A stretch of 64,000 bases of DNA from Streptococcus mitis B6. Its GTDB lineage: Bacteria > Bacillota > Bacilli > Lactobacillales > Streptococcaceae. The notes beneath the pieces were generated by a model. It did no database searches. It saw nothing but the letters and a program-made list of their open reading frames with translations, and was not told where the DNA came from. Location of the stretch: the NCBI RefSeq assembly GCF_000027165.1, contig NC_013853.1, positions 1,054,001-1,118,000 of the forward strand. The letters run 5' to 3'. Below, one piece after another: positions 1-7,862 of the stretch (the stretch's first letter is position 1; each line of letters starts with the position of its first letter). The translations under genes were made by a program, and so were the position numbers.

Positions 1-294
1 ATTTCCCTTCAATTCCTTTGCCTCCTTGCTTGGCTTTCCATTGTTTCCTTTATCCTCTATGTTAGTCATTCTTATCTTGCAGTATTTATTGGTTATTTTG
101 TCAGCTCTATCTTACTTTCTATGCCAATGCTCATCTTCCCAAGTATCAAAATTTTGCCATATTTATCATTGCAGTTTTTCTATGCCATGACTGCTAATAG
201 TGAATCCATTTTCTATACACTTATAGTTACCTTAGCTGTTATTGTAATCTTTAATCTAAGTGGACTGGCAGTTTTCAAAAAGAAAAGTTTATAA
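1..294 (+). CDS. ABC-2 type permease, C-terminal part only
   Basis: The window opens inside a gene whose last 97 codons are visible in frame 1, ending at TAA 292-294. The residues are strongly hydrophobic and give about three membrane segments (around FLCLLAWLSIVSF, YFVSSILLSMPMLIF and YTLIVTLAVIVIFNL), with a short basic tail FKKKSL. That is the look of the last helices of an ABC-2 family permease, as in peptide or lantibiotic exporters, but no diagnostic motif is present. The two-component genes just beyond it on the other strand would suit such a transporter. A different polytopic protein remains possible. Confidence 0.5.
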   Translation: MSLQFLCLLAWLSIVSFILYVSHSYLAVFIGYFVSSILLSMPMLIFPSIKILPYLSLQFFYAMTANSESIFYTLIVTLAVIVIFNLSGLAVFKKKSL

Positions 295-333
295 AAAATG
301 ACCTCCTCTAGCCTACAGAGGAGGTTTCTTTTC
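294..333. terminator. Bidirectional rho-independent terminator
   Basis: ACCTCCTCT at 301-309 pairs perfectly with AGAGGAGGT at 317-325 across a 7-base loop. T-rich sequence follows on the plus side (325-332) and A residues precede it (293-299). It can therefore end both the permease gene on the plus strand and the histidine kinase gene on the minus strand, whose stop lies at 335. Confidence 0.85.
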
Positions 334-334
334 G

Positions 335-1213
335 TTAAAAGTAAATGAAAACCGACAACCATTGCTCATCTGTGCTTAGTTTCATCTCTGCACCGAGAAG
401 ATGACATAATTCCTCAGTGATATAAAGGCCTAAACCAGAGGATTCTTCGGTGTCTGATAGATTTTCAGAATAAAAACGGTTGCTGAGATTTTCTATTCTT
501 TTGATGGGCTGTTTAACAAGGTTTGCAATTTCTAAGACAAGCTGTTCCTTTTCCTTTCTCAAAGATAGCCGCGCTTCTTCCTTGCCATGCTTGAGGACAT
601 TTCCGAGCAAATTTTGTAAAATTCGATCCAGCAAGTCTTCATCAGTCCTCATTTTCAGACCAGCTTCAACCTTAAAATCAAGCGTGATATTTGCAGCCTG
701 AAAAACATCATAATAAGCTAGAGTCTTTTTGGTGATAAAAGCTGAAAGATCCACTTCTTCCAGTTTCGGTTTGACAGCCCCTTCCATCAAACGACGATAT
801 TCTAGGAGAGCTTCCAAACGTTTGGAAACTAAATCAAGATGCTTGGCTATTTTTTGTAAGGTTTCTGCTTTGTCTTCAGGAGACTTTATCAATTGTTGGG
901 TGTAGCCTGAAGCGATAGTCAAAGGCGTCCGAATATCATGGGCGATATTGCTGATGGCCATATCCAGAGTCTGCTTTTCCCTTTTCATAACCAATCGAGA
1001 TTGTTCCACTTCCTGAAATAGATTTTCAATCTGCTGATAGAGATGTAAAAAATGTTTGGAAAAAATGCTTACTCCGACTCTTTTCATACTACCCGAAAGA
1101 ATCTTGTCTTCAATCTGTTGACTCAAGTTTTTAAGTGCTAGATGGTAGCGAATCAATGTAATCGATAAAATGATTAGGAGTATCAGTAGGACAACGATTA
1201 AGATGTAGGTCAT
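335..1213 (-). CDS. Sensor histidine kinase of a two-component system
   Basis: A 292-residue membrane histidine kinase. A single N-terminal membrane helix spans about residues 2-22, followed by a short linker and the HisKA box with the phospho-acceptor at H92 (AHDIRTPLT). The HATPase domain shows the N box (N205 in QNLLGNVLKHG) and the glycine box GLGLYITEE near 260. It lacks the second membrane helix and the short outer loop of BceS-type kinases, so its signal is probably sensed by or through a partner membrane protein. Its ATG overlaps the stop of the response regulator gene (ATGA), so the two are translationally coupled. Candidate targets are the permease at the window start or the BceAB-like transporter 2 kb away; the sequence does not decide between them. 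Confidence 0.85.
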   Translation of the reverse strand: MTYILIVVLLILLIILSITLIRYHLALKNLSQQIEDKILSGSMKRVGVSIFSKHFLHLYQQIENLFQEVEQSRLVMKREKQTLDMAISNIAHDIRTPLTIASGYTQQLIKSPEDKAETLQKIAKHLDLVSKRLEALLEYRRLMEGAVKPKLEEVDLSAFITKKTLAYYDVFQAANITLDFKVEAGLKMRTDEDLLDRILQNLLGNVLKHGKEEARLSLRKEKEQLVLEIANLVKQPIKRIENLSNRFYSENLSDTEESSGLGLYITEELCHLLGAEMKLSTDEQWLSVFIYF

Positions 1214-1911
1214 TGCTTGTCTCCTTTTAATCTTACCCCAACGCCCCAGATGGTTTCAATATATTCTTGATTTGGGTCAAGCTGGTTTAATTTTTTACGA
1301 AGATTACTCAAATGCGTATTGAGAGTATTATCTCCAGGTAGGTAGCTATCCTCCCAGACCAATTCATAAAGTTCTTCCTTGGTGAAAATTTTCTTTGGAT
1401 ATTTAAGGAGAGTTTGGAGAATCAAGCATTCTTTCTTGGCAAGGCGAATCGTTTCCTGACTATTTTTGATTTCAAAACTTTCTGCATCAAACTGGATATT
1501 TTTCAAGTTTTGTGGCAGATTTTCAGTTTTTTCTATTTCCATAGGCTGTTTTTCTACGCTTTGACGTAATTGAACAGTAACTCTGGCAAAGACTTCGTCC
1601 AAATCAAAAGGTTTGACTATGTAATCATTGGCACCATCTAAGAGATATTGACTGATTAGCTTCTTATCGCTCAAAGCCGTTAGCATAATGACTGGAATTT
1701 GACTTTGTTCCCTGATAGCTTTTAAAACCTGATCTCCATTTTTTCCAGGAAGCATGATATCTAGTAAAACGAGGTCAATCCCCCCTTGGTCAAAACGCAT
1801 GATTCCTTCTGTACCAGAAAAGGCTTGAATCACCTCATGCTCCTCAGTGAGAAGTGTTCGCAAAATATCTTGAATGTCACTATTATCTTCAATAACCAAT
1901 ATCCTAGCCAT
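1210..1911 (-). CDS. OmpR/PhoB-family response regulator
   Basis: A 233-residue regulator with a receiver domain (acidic pair E8/D9, phospho-acceptor D51 in LLDIMLPG, switch T78, K100 in VKPFD) and a C-terminal winged helix (about 135-232, ending in the wing IETIWGVGVRLKG). An in-frame TTG at 1920 touches the ribosome site. The ATG at 1911 has AGAAAGG nine bases upstream, so I start there. A TATAAT -10 with an upstream TGC lies at 1934-1939, giving a short leader. It is transcribed first, with the kinase coupled behind it. DNA targets are unknown; the inverted repeat at 5968-5989 is one candidate. Confidence 0.9.
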   Translation of the reverse strand: MARILVIEDNSDIQDILRTLLTEEHEVIQAFSGTEGIMRFDQGGIDLVLLDIMLPGKNGDQVLKAIREQSQIPVIMLTALSDKKLISQYLLDGANDYIVKPFDLDEVFARVTVQLRQSVEKQPMEIEKTENLPQNLKNIQFDAESFEIKNSQETIRLAKKECLILQTLLKYPKKIFTKEELYELVWEDSYLPGDNTLNTHLSNLRKKLNQLDPNQEYIETIWGVGVRLKGDKQ

Positions 1912-2027
1912 AAATACCAACCTTTCTGCAACTATTATAGCATGTTTTATTGATAAAGCTTAAACAGAAAAGCTTTGTCCTCTTTTTCATTAAAATCGTG
2001 CAACTTTTTTCAGATACTTTTAAAAGA

Positions 2028-2056
2028 TTGATTTCCCTATATTTTTCCTTTATACT
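2028..2056 (+). promoter_or_regulatory. Sigma-70 promoter of the VIT1/CCC1-like gene
   Basis: TTGATT (2028-2033), a 17-base spacer, and TATACT (2051-2056). Transcription would begin near 2063, leaving a leader of only about a dozen bases that just holds the AAAGGAG ribosome site at 2064-2069. Confidence 0.7.
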
Positions 2057-2075
2057 GGATAAAAAGGAGAATAGT

Positions 2076-2771
2076 ATGTCAGAAACAAATCACGAAATTG
2101 ATTCAAATTTTGCAGGTCGTTTAAATATCCTGCGTGCGGGTGTTCTTGGTGCTAATGATGGAATTATTTCCATTGCTGGTGTGGTTATCGGGGTTGCCAG
2201 TGCTACCAGCAATATCTGGATTATCTTTTTATCAGGATTTGCAGCTATCTTAGCTGGTGCCTTTTCAATGGCTGGTGGAGAATATGTGTCCGTTTCAACT
2301 CAAAAAGATACCGAGGAAGCAGCCGTTGCACGTGAGCAAGTCTTGCTAGACCAAGATATGGAATTAGCCAAAAAGTCTCTCTATGCTGCCTATATTCAAA
2401 ATGGCGAGTGTGAAACATCAGCCCAACTGCTCACCAACAAAGCCTTTTTAAATAATCCGCTCAAGGCTTTGGTAGAGGAAAAATACGGTATTGAGTATGA
2501 AGAATTTACCAACCCTTGGCATGCTGCCATCTCTAGCTTTATTTCCTTTTTCCTTGGTAGCTTACCACCAATGCTTTCAATTACCATTTTCCCAAGTGAA
2601 TACCGCATCCCTGCTACTGTCCTTATCGTCGGTGTGGCCCTTCTTCTCACTGGTTACACTAGTGCCAGACTTGGAAAAGCCCCAACCAAAACAGCTATGA
2701 TTCGGAACCTTGCTATTGGTCTCTTAACTATGGGAGTTACCTTTCTGCTAGGACAACTTTTCAGCATTTAA
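2076..2771 (+). CDS. VIT1/CCC1 family membrane transporter (Fe2+/Mn2+ type)
   Basis: A 231-residue membrane protein of the VIT1/CCC1 family, whose characterised members move iron or manganese out of the cytosol. The N-terminal signature is clear: RLNILRAGVLGANDGIIS, then the hydrophobic GVVIGVASATSNIWIIFLSG, and MAGGEYVSVSTQKDTE, which carries the acidic residues of the family's metal path. Three more helices close the protein. The frame is open from 1950, but the AAAGGAG site at 2064 and the family's usual N-terminus place the start at 2076. It is monocistronic with its own promoter and runs straight into a BOX element. The actual metal cannot be read from sequence. Confidence 0.9.
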   Translation: MSETNHEIDSNFAGRLNILRAGVLGANDGIISIAGVVIGVASATSNIWIIFLSGFAAILAGAFSMAGGEYVSVSTQKDTEEAAVAREQVLLDQDMELAKKSLYAAYIQNGECETSAQLLTNKAFLNNPLKALVEEKYGIEYEEFTNPWHAAISSFISFFLGSLPPMLSITIFPSEYRIPATVLIVGVALLLTGYTSARLGKAPTKTAMIRNLAIGLLTMGVTFLLGQLFSI

Positions 2772-2968
2772 TACTCTTCGAAAATCTCTTCAAACCACGT
2801 CAGCTTCGCCTTGCCGTATATATGGTTACTGACTTCGTCAGTTCTATCTGCAACCTCAAAACAGTGTTTTGAGCTGACTTCGTCAGTTCTATCTGCAACC
2901 TCAAAGCAGTGCTTTGAGCAACCTGCGGCTAGCTTCCTAGTTTGCTTTTTGATTTTCATTGAGTATAA
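2771..2968. repeat. BOX element (boxA - boxB - boxB - boxC)
   Basis: Recognised from its parts. BoxA starts ATACTCTTCGAAAATCTC (2771 to about 2829). Two 45-base boxB copies follow (2830-2874 and 2875-2919, differing at a few bases). BoxC ends in TTTTCATTGAGTATAA (about 2920-2968). BOX repeats are small non-autonomous elements typical of S. pneumoniae and close relatives. They can fold as RNA when transcribed. This copy begins at the stop codon of the transporter gene. Confidence 0.95.
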
Positions 2969-2978
2969 AATACAAGAA

Positions 2979-3011
2979 ATACCTCGATTTTGAAGTCGAG
3001 GTATCTTTTTT
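2979..3011. terminator. Rho-independent terminator between convergent genes
   Basis: ATACCTCGA at 2979-2987 pairs with TCGAGGTAT at 2996-3004, with an 8-base loop and a run of T on the plus side. On the minus strand a T-rich stretch also follows, so it may serve both the transporter and the permease gene ending at 3010. Confidence 0.8.
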
Positions 3012-4998
3012 ACATTTGTACAATCTTTCGATAGCTTCTTGAAGTAATCATGAAAATCAGCACATAGGCGATGAGGAAGATAGCGCAGATAGACAAGGTC
3101 ACAATCAACATCATAGTCGTATCCAGTACACCAATCACTTTTAAAATTAGACTAAGCATATGGTAGGCAAAGGCTAAATGTATGAAGGCAAAAAGCAAAG
3201 GAAGGAAGAAAACAGTTAAAACCTGTTTGTTGATGGTTTGCTTGATTTGCTTTTGATCTAAACCAACTTTCTGCAAGATAATAAAGCGTTCACGGTCTTC
3301 ATAGCCTTCAGAAATTTGTTTGTAGTAGATGACCAGAACGGTTCCGACCATAAAGATAATGGATAGGAAAATACCAATAAAGAAGACACCACCAAAGAGG
3401 ACACTCATTTGAGCACTAGCATCTGCTAGAGTGCTACCATACACATAGTTACCTTCAGTGTTTAATTGAGCATTAAACTGGTTGAGGTATTTTTCATACT
3501 CCTCAGCGACCTTGAGTTGCTCTTCTTCACTGATACTTACATTCATACCACCGTAAAACTGATTATAGATATCAGAATCTGGGAATTGGTCCAAAAAGGC
3601 TTGTAAATTAGGTACAACAAGGTAATTGTAATCAGAAGTCAAAATATTAAACTGATTTGGGACATGGTTTACAATGAAATCTTTAGTAAATTCTTCTTTG
3701 ACAGAAAATTGATGATCGTTTAGAGTTAGAGCTTTCTGTTCTTTAACTCCCTCATTCTTTGCAAAGAGTCCGACCTCATTTCCTGATAGAGAAAGTTTTT
3801 GACCAGTCATAGTTTCATAATCTTTTTGGTCAAATACCATAAAAACTGTTTTGACTTGGACACGGTTTTGTCCTTTTTCAAAAATGGTTAACTTGCTACC
3901 TTCTTGGTTTGCAACACCAAAGTAAGCGTAACGAAGAACTTCTTTCTCTTTAATCTTATAACCTTTATCACTTGCAAACTGGCTCAAGAGTTTGTCCAAG
4001 TCTTCTTTTTCAACATTTTGTCCAGTAATGCCAAAGTCATGCGGATTCATCACTTTTTTAAAGGATTCTGAAGCATTGAAAATGCTTGTCGCTGCTGACA
4101 TGGTTACCAAAACCATTGTTGACAAAATAGCGATAGTTGCTAGACCAACCGCATTTTTCTTCATACGGAAAATCAAGTTAGAGACTGAGATAAGGTTATT
4201 TGGTTGGTAATAGTATTTCTTATTTTTCTTTAAGATTTGAAGGAAAACGGTAATCCCTGCATTGAACAAAAGATAGGTACCAAAGATAACCAGCAAAACA
4301 GCTAGGAAGAAAGTTGTTAGGGCTGTGAGAGGATCTTTTACCGTAAGGGCAAGATAATATCCAATCCCTAAACTTATGGAACCAAGAATAGTTTGTAGAG
4401 GTAGGAAACGACCTTTTTTCTCACCACTAGCTTTTTCACGAGAAAGCTGGAGGGCATTCATACGCGCGATTCGAAGAGCATTCAGGAACATGAGGCCTAG
4501 GAAAATCAAACCGAAAACAACAAGTACTGCAATGACAACATTCATTTGAAAGGTAGCGACCAGCTCAACCTTCAATTTCATCAGTTTGAGCAAGAAAGCG
4601 AAAATTAACTTGTCAAACAAGGCTCCAATACCGATACCCGCTCCAACAGTTAGAATCCCAAATACCACTAACTCCTTAAAGGTCATACTGATTAGATGAC
4701 GCTTCTCCAAGCCCAACATGCCATAAATTCCTAGTTCCTTAGAACGGTTTTTCATGACAAAACTATTGGCATAGAGGACGATAATGGCTGACGCAAGGGT
4801 GACGACAAACATACCAAATCCTAGAGTAGCTTGAATGGTTGATCCTCCACGGATTTCCGCAATCTTGGGATTAAAGGTTAGGGAATAAAAGAGATAGGTG
4901 ACAGTGACTGCCAAGAGAACAGCCAGCGCAAAAGGATAGTAGAGTTTGCGGTTTTTAATCAAGTTCGATACCGCTAACTTATTGGTTAATCGAAACAT
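3010..4998 (-). CDS. BceB-like permease of an antimicrobial-peptide ABC transporter
   Basis: A 662-residue FtsX/MacB-fold permease of the BceB class. The layout is one N-terminal helix, two blocks of helices, and a large extracellular domain of roughly 200 residues (about 310-515, NASESFKKVMNPHDFG through QFNAQLNTEGN) before the final three helices. This size and the big loop are typical of bacitracin/lantibiotic detoxification transporters. It lies one base behind the ATPase gene and has a GAGGTGA ribosome site. From memory, the S. pneumoniae homologues SP_0912/SP_0913 affect bacitracin resistance. Substrates of this copy are inferred from the family. Confidence 0.88.
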   Translation of the reverse strand: MFRLTNKLAVSNLIKNRKLYYPFALAVLLAVTVTYLFYSLTFNPKIAEIRGGSTIQATLGFGMFVVTLASAIIVLYANSFVMKNRSKELGIYGMLGLEKRHLISMTFKELVVFGILTVGAGIGIGALFDKLIFAFLLKLMKLKVELVATFQMNVVIAVLVVFGLIFLGLMFLNALRIARMNALQLSREKASGEKKGRFLPLQTILGSISLGIGYYLALTVKDPLTALTTFFLAVLLVIFGTYLLFNAGITVFLQILKKNKKYYYQPNNLISVSNLIFRMKKNAVGLATIAILSTMVLVTMSAATSIFNASESFKKVMNPHDFGITGQNVEKEDLDKLLSQFASDKGYKIKEKEVLRYAYFGVANQEGSKLTIFEKGQNRVQVKTVFMVFDQKDYETMTGQKLSLSGNEVGLFAKNEGVKEQKALTLNDHQFSVKEEFTKDFIVNHVPNQFNILTSDYNYLVVPNLQAFLDQFPDSDIYNQFYGGMNVSISEEEQLKVAEEYEKYLNQFNAQLNTEGNYVYGSTLADASAQMSVLFGGVFFIGIFLSIIFMVGTVLVIYYKQISEGYEDRERFIILQKVGLDQKQIKQTINKQVLTVFFLPLLFAFIHLAFAYHMLSLILKVIGVLDTTMMLIVTLSICAIFLIAYVLIFMITSRSYRKIVQM

Positions 4999-4999
4999 A

Positions 5000-5758
5000 C
5001 TAATTCACCTCGCTTGCCATGACAGTCAAGGTATCAGAGATTTCTTGGAACATCTGACGCTCTGTCTTCTCTCCACGGTAGATTTGATTGTAAAGAATGC
5101 CGTCTTTGATAAAGAGTACACGTTTGGCCCTGCTAGCTGCTGCCGTTGAGTGGGTTACCATAAGAATAGTTTGGCCACGCTCATTGATTTCATCAAAGAC
5201 ATCAAGTAAGGCTGCAGAGGACTTGGAATCAAGGGCTCCTGTTGGCTCGTCCGCAAGGAGAATTTCAGGTTCTGTGATGATGGCACGAGCTACTGCCACA
5301 CGCTGTTTCTGACCACCAGAAATCTCGTAAGGGTACTTCTCTTGCAATTGGTTGATGCCTAGATTCTCAGCTGTCACCACCAATTTCTTCATCATCTCCG
5401 TAATGGGTCTTCTTGACAAGACAAGGGGAAGCAAGATATTGTCCTTAACAGACAGAGTATCTAGCAAGTTAAAGTCTTGGAAGACAAAGCCCAATTTTTC
5501 ACGACGGAAGCTAGAAGCCTGTGAATTTTTAATGGTTGCTGTGTCAGTTCCATTCAAGTAAACCTGACCACGAGTTGGTTTATCCAGCATAGCTAGAATA
5601 TTGAGAAGAGTTGATTTACCAGAACCAGACTCACCCATGATGGCAACGTAGTCACCTTTTTCAACGGTAAAGTGAATATCCTTGAGGGCCTCTACTTGGT
5701 TGCCCTGAAAACGAGTTTTATAAATTTTTTGAACGTGTTTTACATCTAAAAGTGTCAT
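5000..5758 (-). CDS. BceA-like ATPase of an antimicrobial-peptide ABC transporter
   Basis: A 252-residue ABC ATPase. Walker A is GESGSGKST (42-50), the Q-loop is VFQDFNLLD, the signature is ISGGQKQRVAVARA, and Walker B is ILLADEPTGALDS. The frame stays open to 5815, but those codons belong to the small upstream gene region. AAAGGAGA in front of ATG 5758 decides the start. It is cotranscribed with the permease downstream and the 36-aa gene upstream. The family energises removal of peptide antibiotics from lipid II cycle intermediates. Confidence 0.9.
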   Translation of the reverse strand: MTLLDVKHVQKIYKTRFQGNQVEALKDIHFTVEKGDYVAIMGESGSGKSTLLNILAMLDKPTRGQVYLNGTDTATIKNSQASSFRREKLGFVFQDFNLLDTLSVKDNILLPLVLSRRPITEMMKKLVVTAENLGINQLQEKYPYEISGGQKQRVAVARAIITEPEILLADEPTGALDSKSSAALLDVFDEINERGQTILMVTHSTAAASRAKRVLFIKDGILYNQIYRGEKTERQMFQEISDTLTVMASEVN

Positions 5759-5772
5759 GAGAATCTCCTTTC

Positions 5773-5883
5773 TTAATATCCCATCAAATGAAATGTTGCT
5801 TGCATCATAGCGCATCCCAGTTGAACACGCTCGATATCTTTATGGCTTGGTTTTCTTGTTTTCTTATGTAAGATTTGTTTCAT
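5773..5883 (-). CDS. Small 36-aa basic protein leading the BceAB-like operon
   Basis: A short ORF, MKQILHKKTRKPSHKD then a more hydrophobic half ending HLMGY, with an ideal AAAGGAG site eight bases before ATG 5883. It stops 14 bases before the ATPase start. The N-half is lysine/arginine-rich and the C-half carries CAMMQATFHLMGY. I do not recognise a family. Its position suggests a leader peptide or a small transporter accessory protein. Good ribosome site and operon spacing make it a likely real gene. Confidence 0.65.
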   Translation of the reverse strand: MKQILHKKTRKPSHKDIERVQLGCAMMQATFHLMGY

Positions 5884-5967
5884 GATGTTACTCCTTTGTT
5901 CTTTATGAGTCTAGTTTACATCAAAAAAAGACCGCTTGCCATAACCTAACCTTACAAAAGAGACTTT

Positions 5968-5989
5968 AATCTTACATTTTTGTAAGATT
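5968..5989. promoter_or_regulatory. Inverted repeat, probable response-regulator site for the BceAB-like operon
   Basis: AATCTTACA (5968-5976), TTTT, TGTAAGATT (5981-5989): perfect 9-base arms. A second half-site CTTACA lies about 20 bases nearer the genes (5951-5956). Position about 85-100 bases upstream of the 36-aa gene and the TTACA-N4-TGTAA core fit BceR-type binding sites. No T-run follows, so it is not a simple terminator. Confidence 0.6.
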
Positions 5990-6047
5990 GGGGGGAATGT
6001 AGATATTTTATTAAAAATATTTTACCACAAAAAGAAGGCAAGAAGAA

Positions 6048-6069
6048 AACCCTTGCGGATACAAGGGTT
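6048..6069 (-). terminator. Terminator, probably the original pspC terminator
   Basis: AACCCTTG (6048-6055) and CAAGGGTT (6062-6069) form a perfect stem with a 6-base loop. On the minus strand TTTTCTTCTT follows. It lies just past the displaced pspC 3' end at 6132-6179, so it is best read as the old pspC terminator, now serving the inserted cassette. Confidence 0.7.
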
Positions 6070-6131
6070 CAAGAAATGTTAAAATAGATTAGTCAAATTT
6101 ATAGAATAACAGTAAAATAACTGTCTCTAAC

Positions 6132-6179
6132 TCACCAAAACCAACCTTCATTATCGTCAATAGCTTGGGGTTCTTTGCA
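6132..6179 (-). pseudogene. Displaced 3' end of a pspC-type gene
   Basis: On the minus strand this reads KEPQAIDDNEGWFW and a stop, nearly the same as the last residues of the intact PspC gene (KEAQAIDDNEGWFC). The nucleotide match to 8709-8757 is about 88% over 48 bases and ends abruptly. The rest of 5884-6350 has no gene that I can support beyond the operator and terminator listed; 6180-6350 is AT-rich with nothing recognisable. Confidence 0.8.
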
Positions 6180-6350
6180 TTTTTATTTTATCACGTAATA
6201 GTTATTGACTAATCTAACTCAATAAAACTAATTTATGATAGTAATAAATCATCTTTTATAATCTTAAATGTTCTCGTAAAGATAGTCACAACAATAGTTT
6301 TAATTTTTTAAAAATTACCATTATGTTATTAAAATAACTCAATGCAAAAA

Positions 6351-7859
6351 TTATAAATATCCTACACAATTAACACCAATAACTCCTCTTCTTAGGAAGA
6401 TAGTTTTAATCTTATCGTAGTTAAGTTGTTTATACTCAAAGCTCTTGTAATCAAATTTTTCATACTCAAACGTTCCGTATTCAAACTTCTCATATTCAAA
6501 AATTTCTATCCCAATTTCTTTAACCACTTCCTCAGGCAACTCGTAATCTTGTTCTACTAAACCAAATAGAGTAAATCCTGAATCAACACAAAATGATAGA
6601 ACTGGATTGTATATTGAAGAGTATATTACAGAACCAGCTATAGACCCTACAAAACTACCAATCATGTATCCAAGTACAGGAATTTCAATTAGTGACTGGC
6701 TTACAGAACCCATAGACAAAGCACATGTTGTTAAAAACATATCTTTGATTAATTCATTAACCATCTCAGCTCTACTCATGTTGCCAGTAGTGACTTGATA
6801 CGAATTTTTCATTGAATTCATCACTAATACAGTCACTGCACCAACTACTGATGGATCGATAGATTTCATTGCACTACCACATAGCCCTGCCTTACAACTT
6901 GCTGTAATTGCTGCTGAAACTGTACCTCTTACAAATCCTTCGCCTGCACCTGTAATAGTCGCAAATCCTATCTTTTTGAATTGACATTCTTCAATTTCTC
7001 CATTTTTAATTAGATAAGCTATGGCATTCAATACTTCAGGAGCAACTCTTAACACCATTGATATGGTTGCTGCAGTTAAACCAGCTTTATACGCATGTCT
7101 TAAGATATTGGTATACTTAATCAATTCTTCAGTTGTTAAGTGTAAATCCTTAGAATTTACTCCACCCTCTTTAGACAATTTTGCAAGTTCACGTGCTTCC
7201 TGTTCCGACAAAACAATCGATTCATTCCCCTTATTATCTTTAACTTTATCACTCAGTAATTTTAGAGTTTCTTCATAGCGATGAACTTGCTCCGGTCGCT
7301 TTACAGCTTCTTCTCTTATTTTTCGCTCTAAAAACATAGTCGCTTCTTCTAACTGATCTGATGGAATTACTCTATACTGACCTGCGTAAACTGGATCACT
7401 CAAAATTGTGTCTGCTGAGTATCCTCTCTTCTCTAAATATAAATCTAAACTATCTTTTCCACCTTGAGACTTATATTCGCTAAAACGTTGAAAAATGCTC
7501 TTAGCTTGTTGTTCTGCACTGGATGCTCCATTTTTATAATATTTTAAACCAAATTCAGCATCGAAGTTTATTCCTGTAATATCAGCAGAGCCAAAGTCAT
7601 GGCTACGATCAACTTGTACCCTGTTTTTTGAAGAATTAATAGCTGCATTAATATTAAAAGTCCCAGCATGCCAAAACTCAGCAACATCTCCCTTTAGTGT
7701 ATCTATACGTGCACGATTATCTTCAAATTCATTTAGATTATTCACCAACTTCTTTATCTCAGATTCTACAGCGTCTACATAATGCAATCCAGCAGTATGT
7801 CCTGTAAAATTACCAGCGTGCTTTTGAAAGAATCCGTATCCTTCTCTAAAGCCTTCCAT
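6351..7859 (-). CDS. Large multi-helix membrane protein with a pentapeptide-like tail, unknown function
   Basis: 502 residues, not assigned to a named family. Residues 1-240 are soluble and contain the stretch DRSHDFGSADITG then EFGLKYYKNG (about 84-111), which looks like a conserved acidic/lysine motif, and YAGQYRVIPSDQLEEAT (158-174). Residues 255-435 hold several hydrophobic, glycine-rich segments (for example PVLGYMIGSFVGSIAGSVIY, 394-413). From 454 to 483 there are six tandem five-residue units of form F-[ED]-Y-x-x (FEYEK, FEYGT, FEYEK, FDYKS, FEYKQ, LNYDK). It starts three bases after the 218-aa gene, with the GGAGGGA site lying in that gene's end, so the two are one operon. It is a possible membrane effector; function is not known. 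Confidence 0.7.
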   Translation of the reverse strand: MEGFREGYGFFQKHAGNFTGHTAGLHYVDAVESEIKKLVNNLNEFEDNRARIDTLKGDVAEFWHAGTFNINAAINSSKNRVQVDRSHDFGSADITGINFDAEFGLKYYKNGASSAEQQAKSIFQRFSEYKSQGGKDSLDLYLEKRGYSADTILSDPVYAGQYRVIPSDQLEEATMFLERKIREEAVKRPEQVHRYEETLKLLSDKVKDNKGNESIVLSEQEARELAKLSKEGGVNSKDLHLTTEELIKYTNILRHAYKAGLTAATISMVLRVAPEVLNAIAYLIKNGEIEECQFKKIGFATITGAGEGFVRGTVSAAITASCKAGLCGSAMKSIDPSVVGAVTVLVMNSMKNSYQVTTGNMSRAEMVNELIKDMFLTTCALSMGSVSQSLIEIPVLGYMIGSFVGSIAGSVIYSSIYNPVLSFCVDSGFTLFGLVEQDYELPEEVVKEIGIEIFEYEKFEYGTFEYEKFDYKSFEYKQLNYDKIKTIFLRRGVIGVNCVGYL

Positions 7860-7862
7860 TTA

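Noticed and set aside
2768..2993. Overlapping short ORFs on both strands with internal repeats (SKHCFEVADRTDEV)
   Set aside because: They are translations of the two boxB units of the BOX element, not proteins.
335..5758. Assigning the two-component system as the regulator of the BceAB-like transporter because they are close
   Set aside because: The kinase lacks the two-helix BceS layout, and a VIT1/CCC1 gene and BOX element lie between. Kept only as a possibility.
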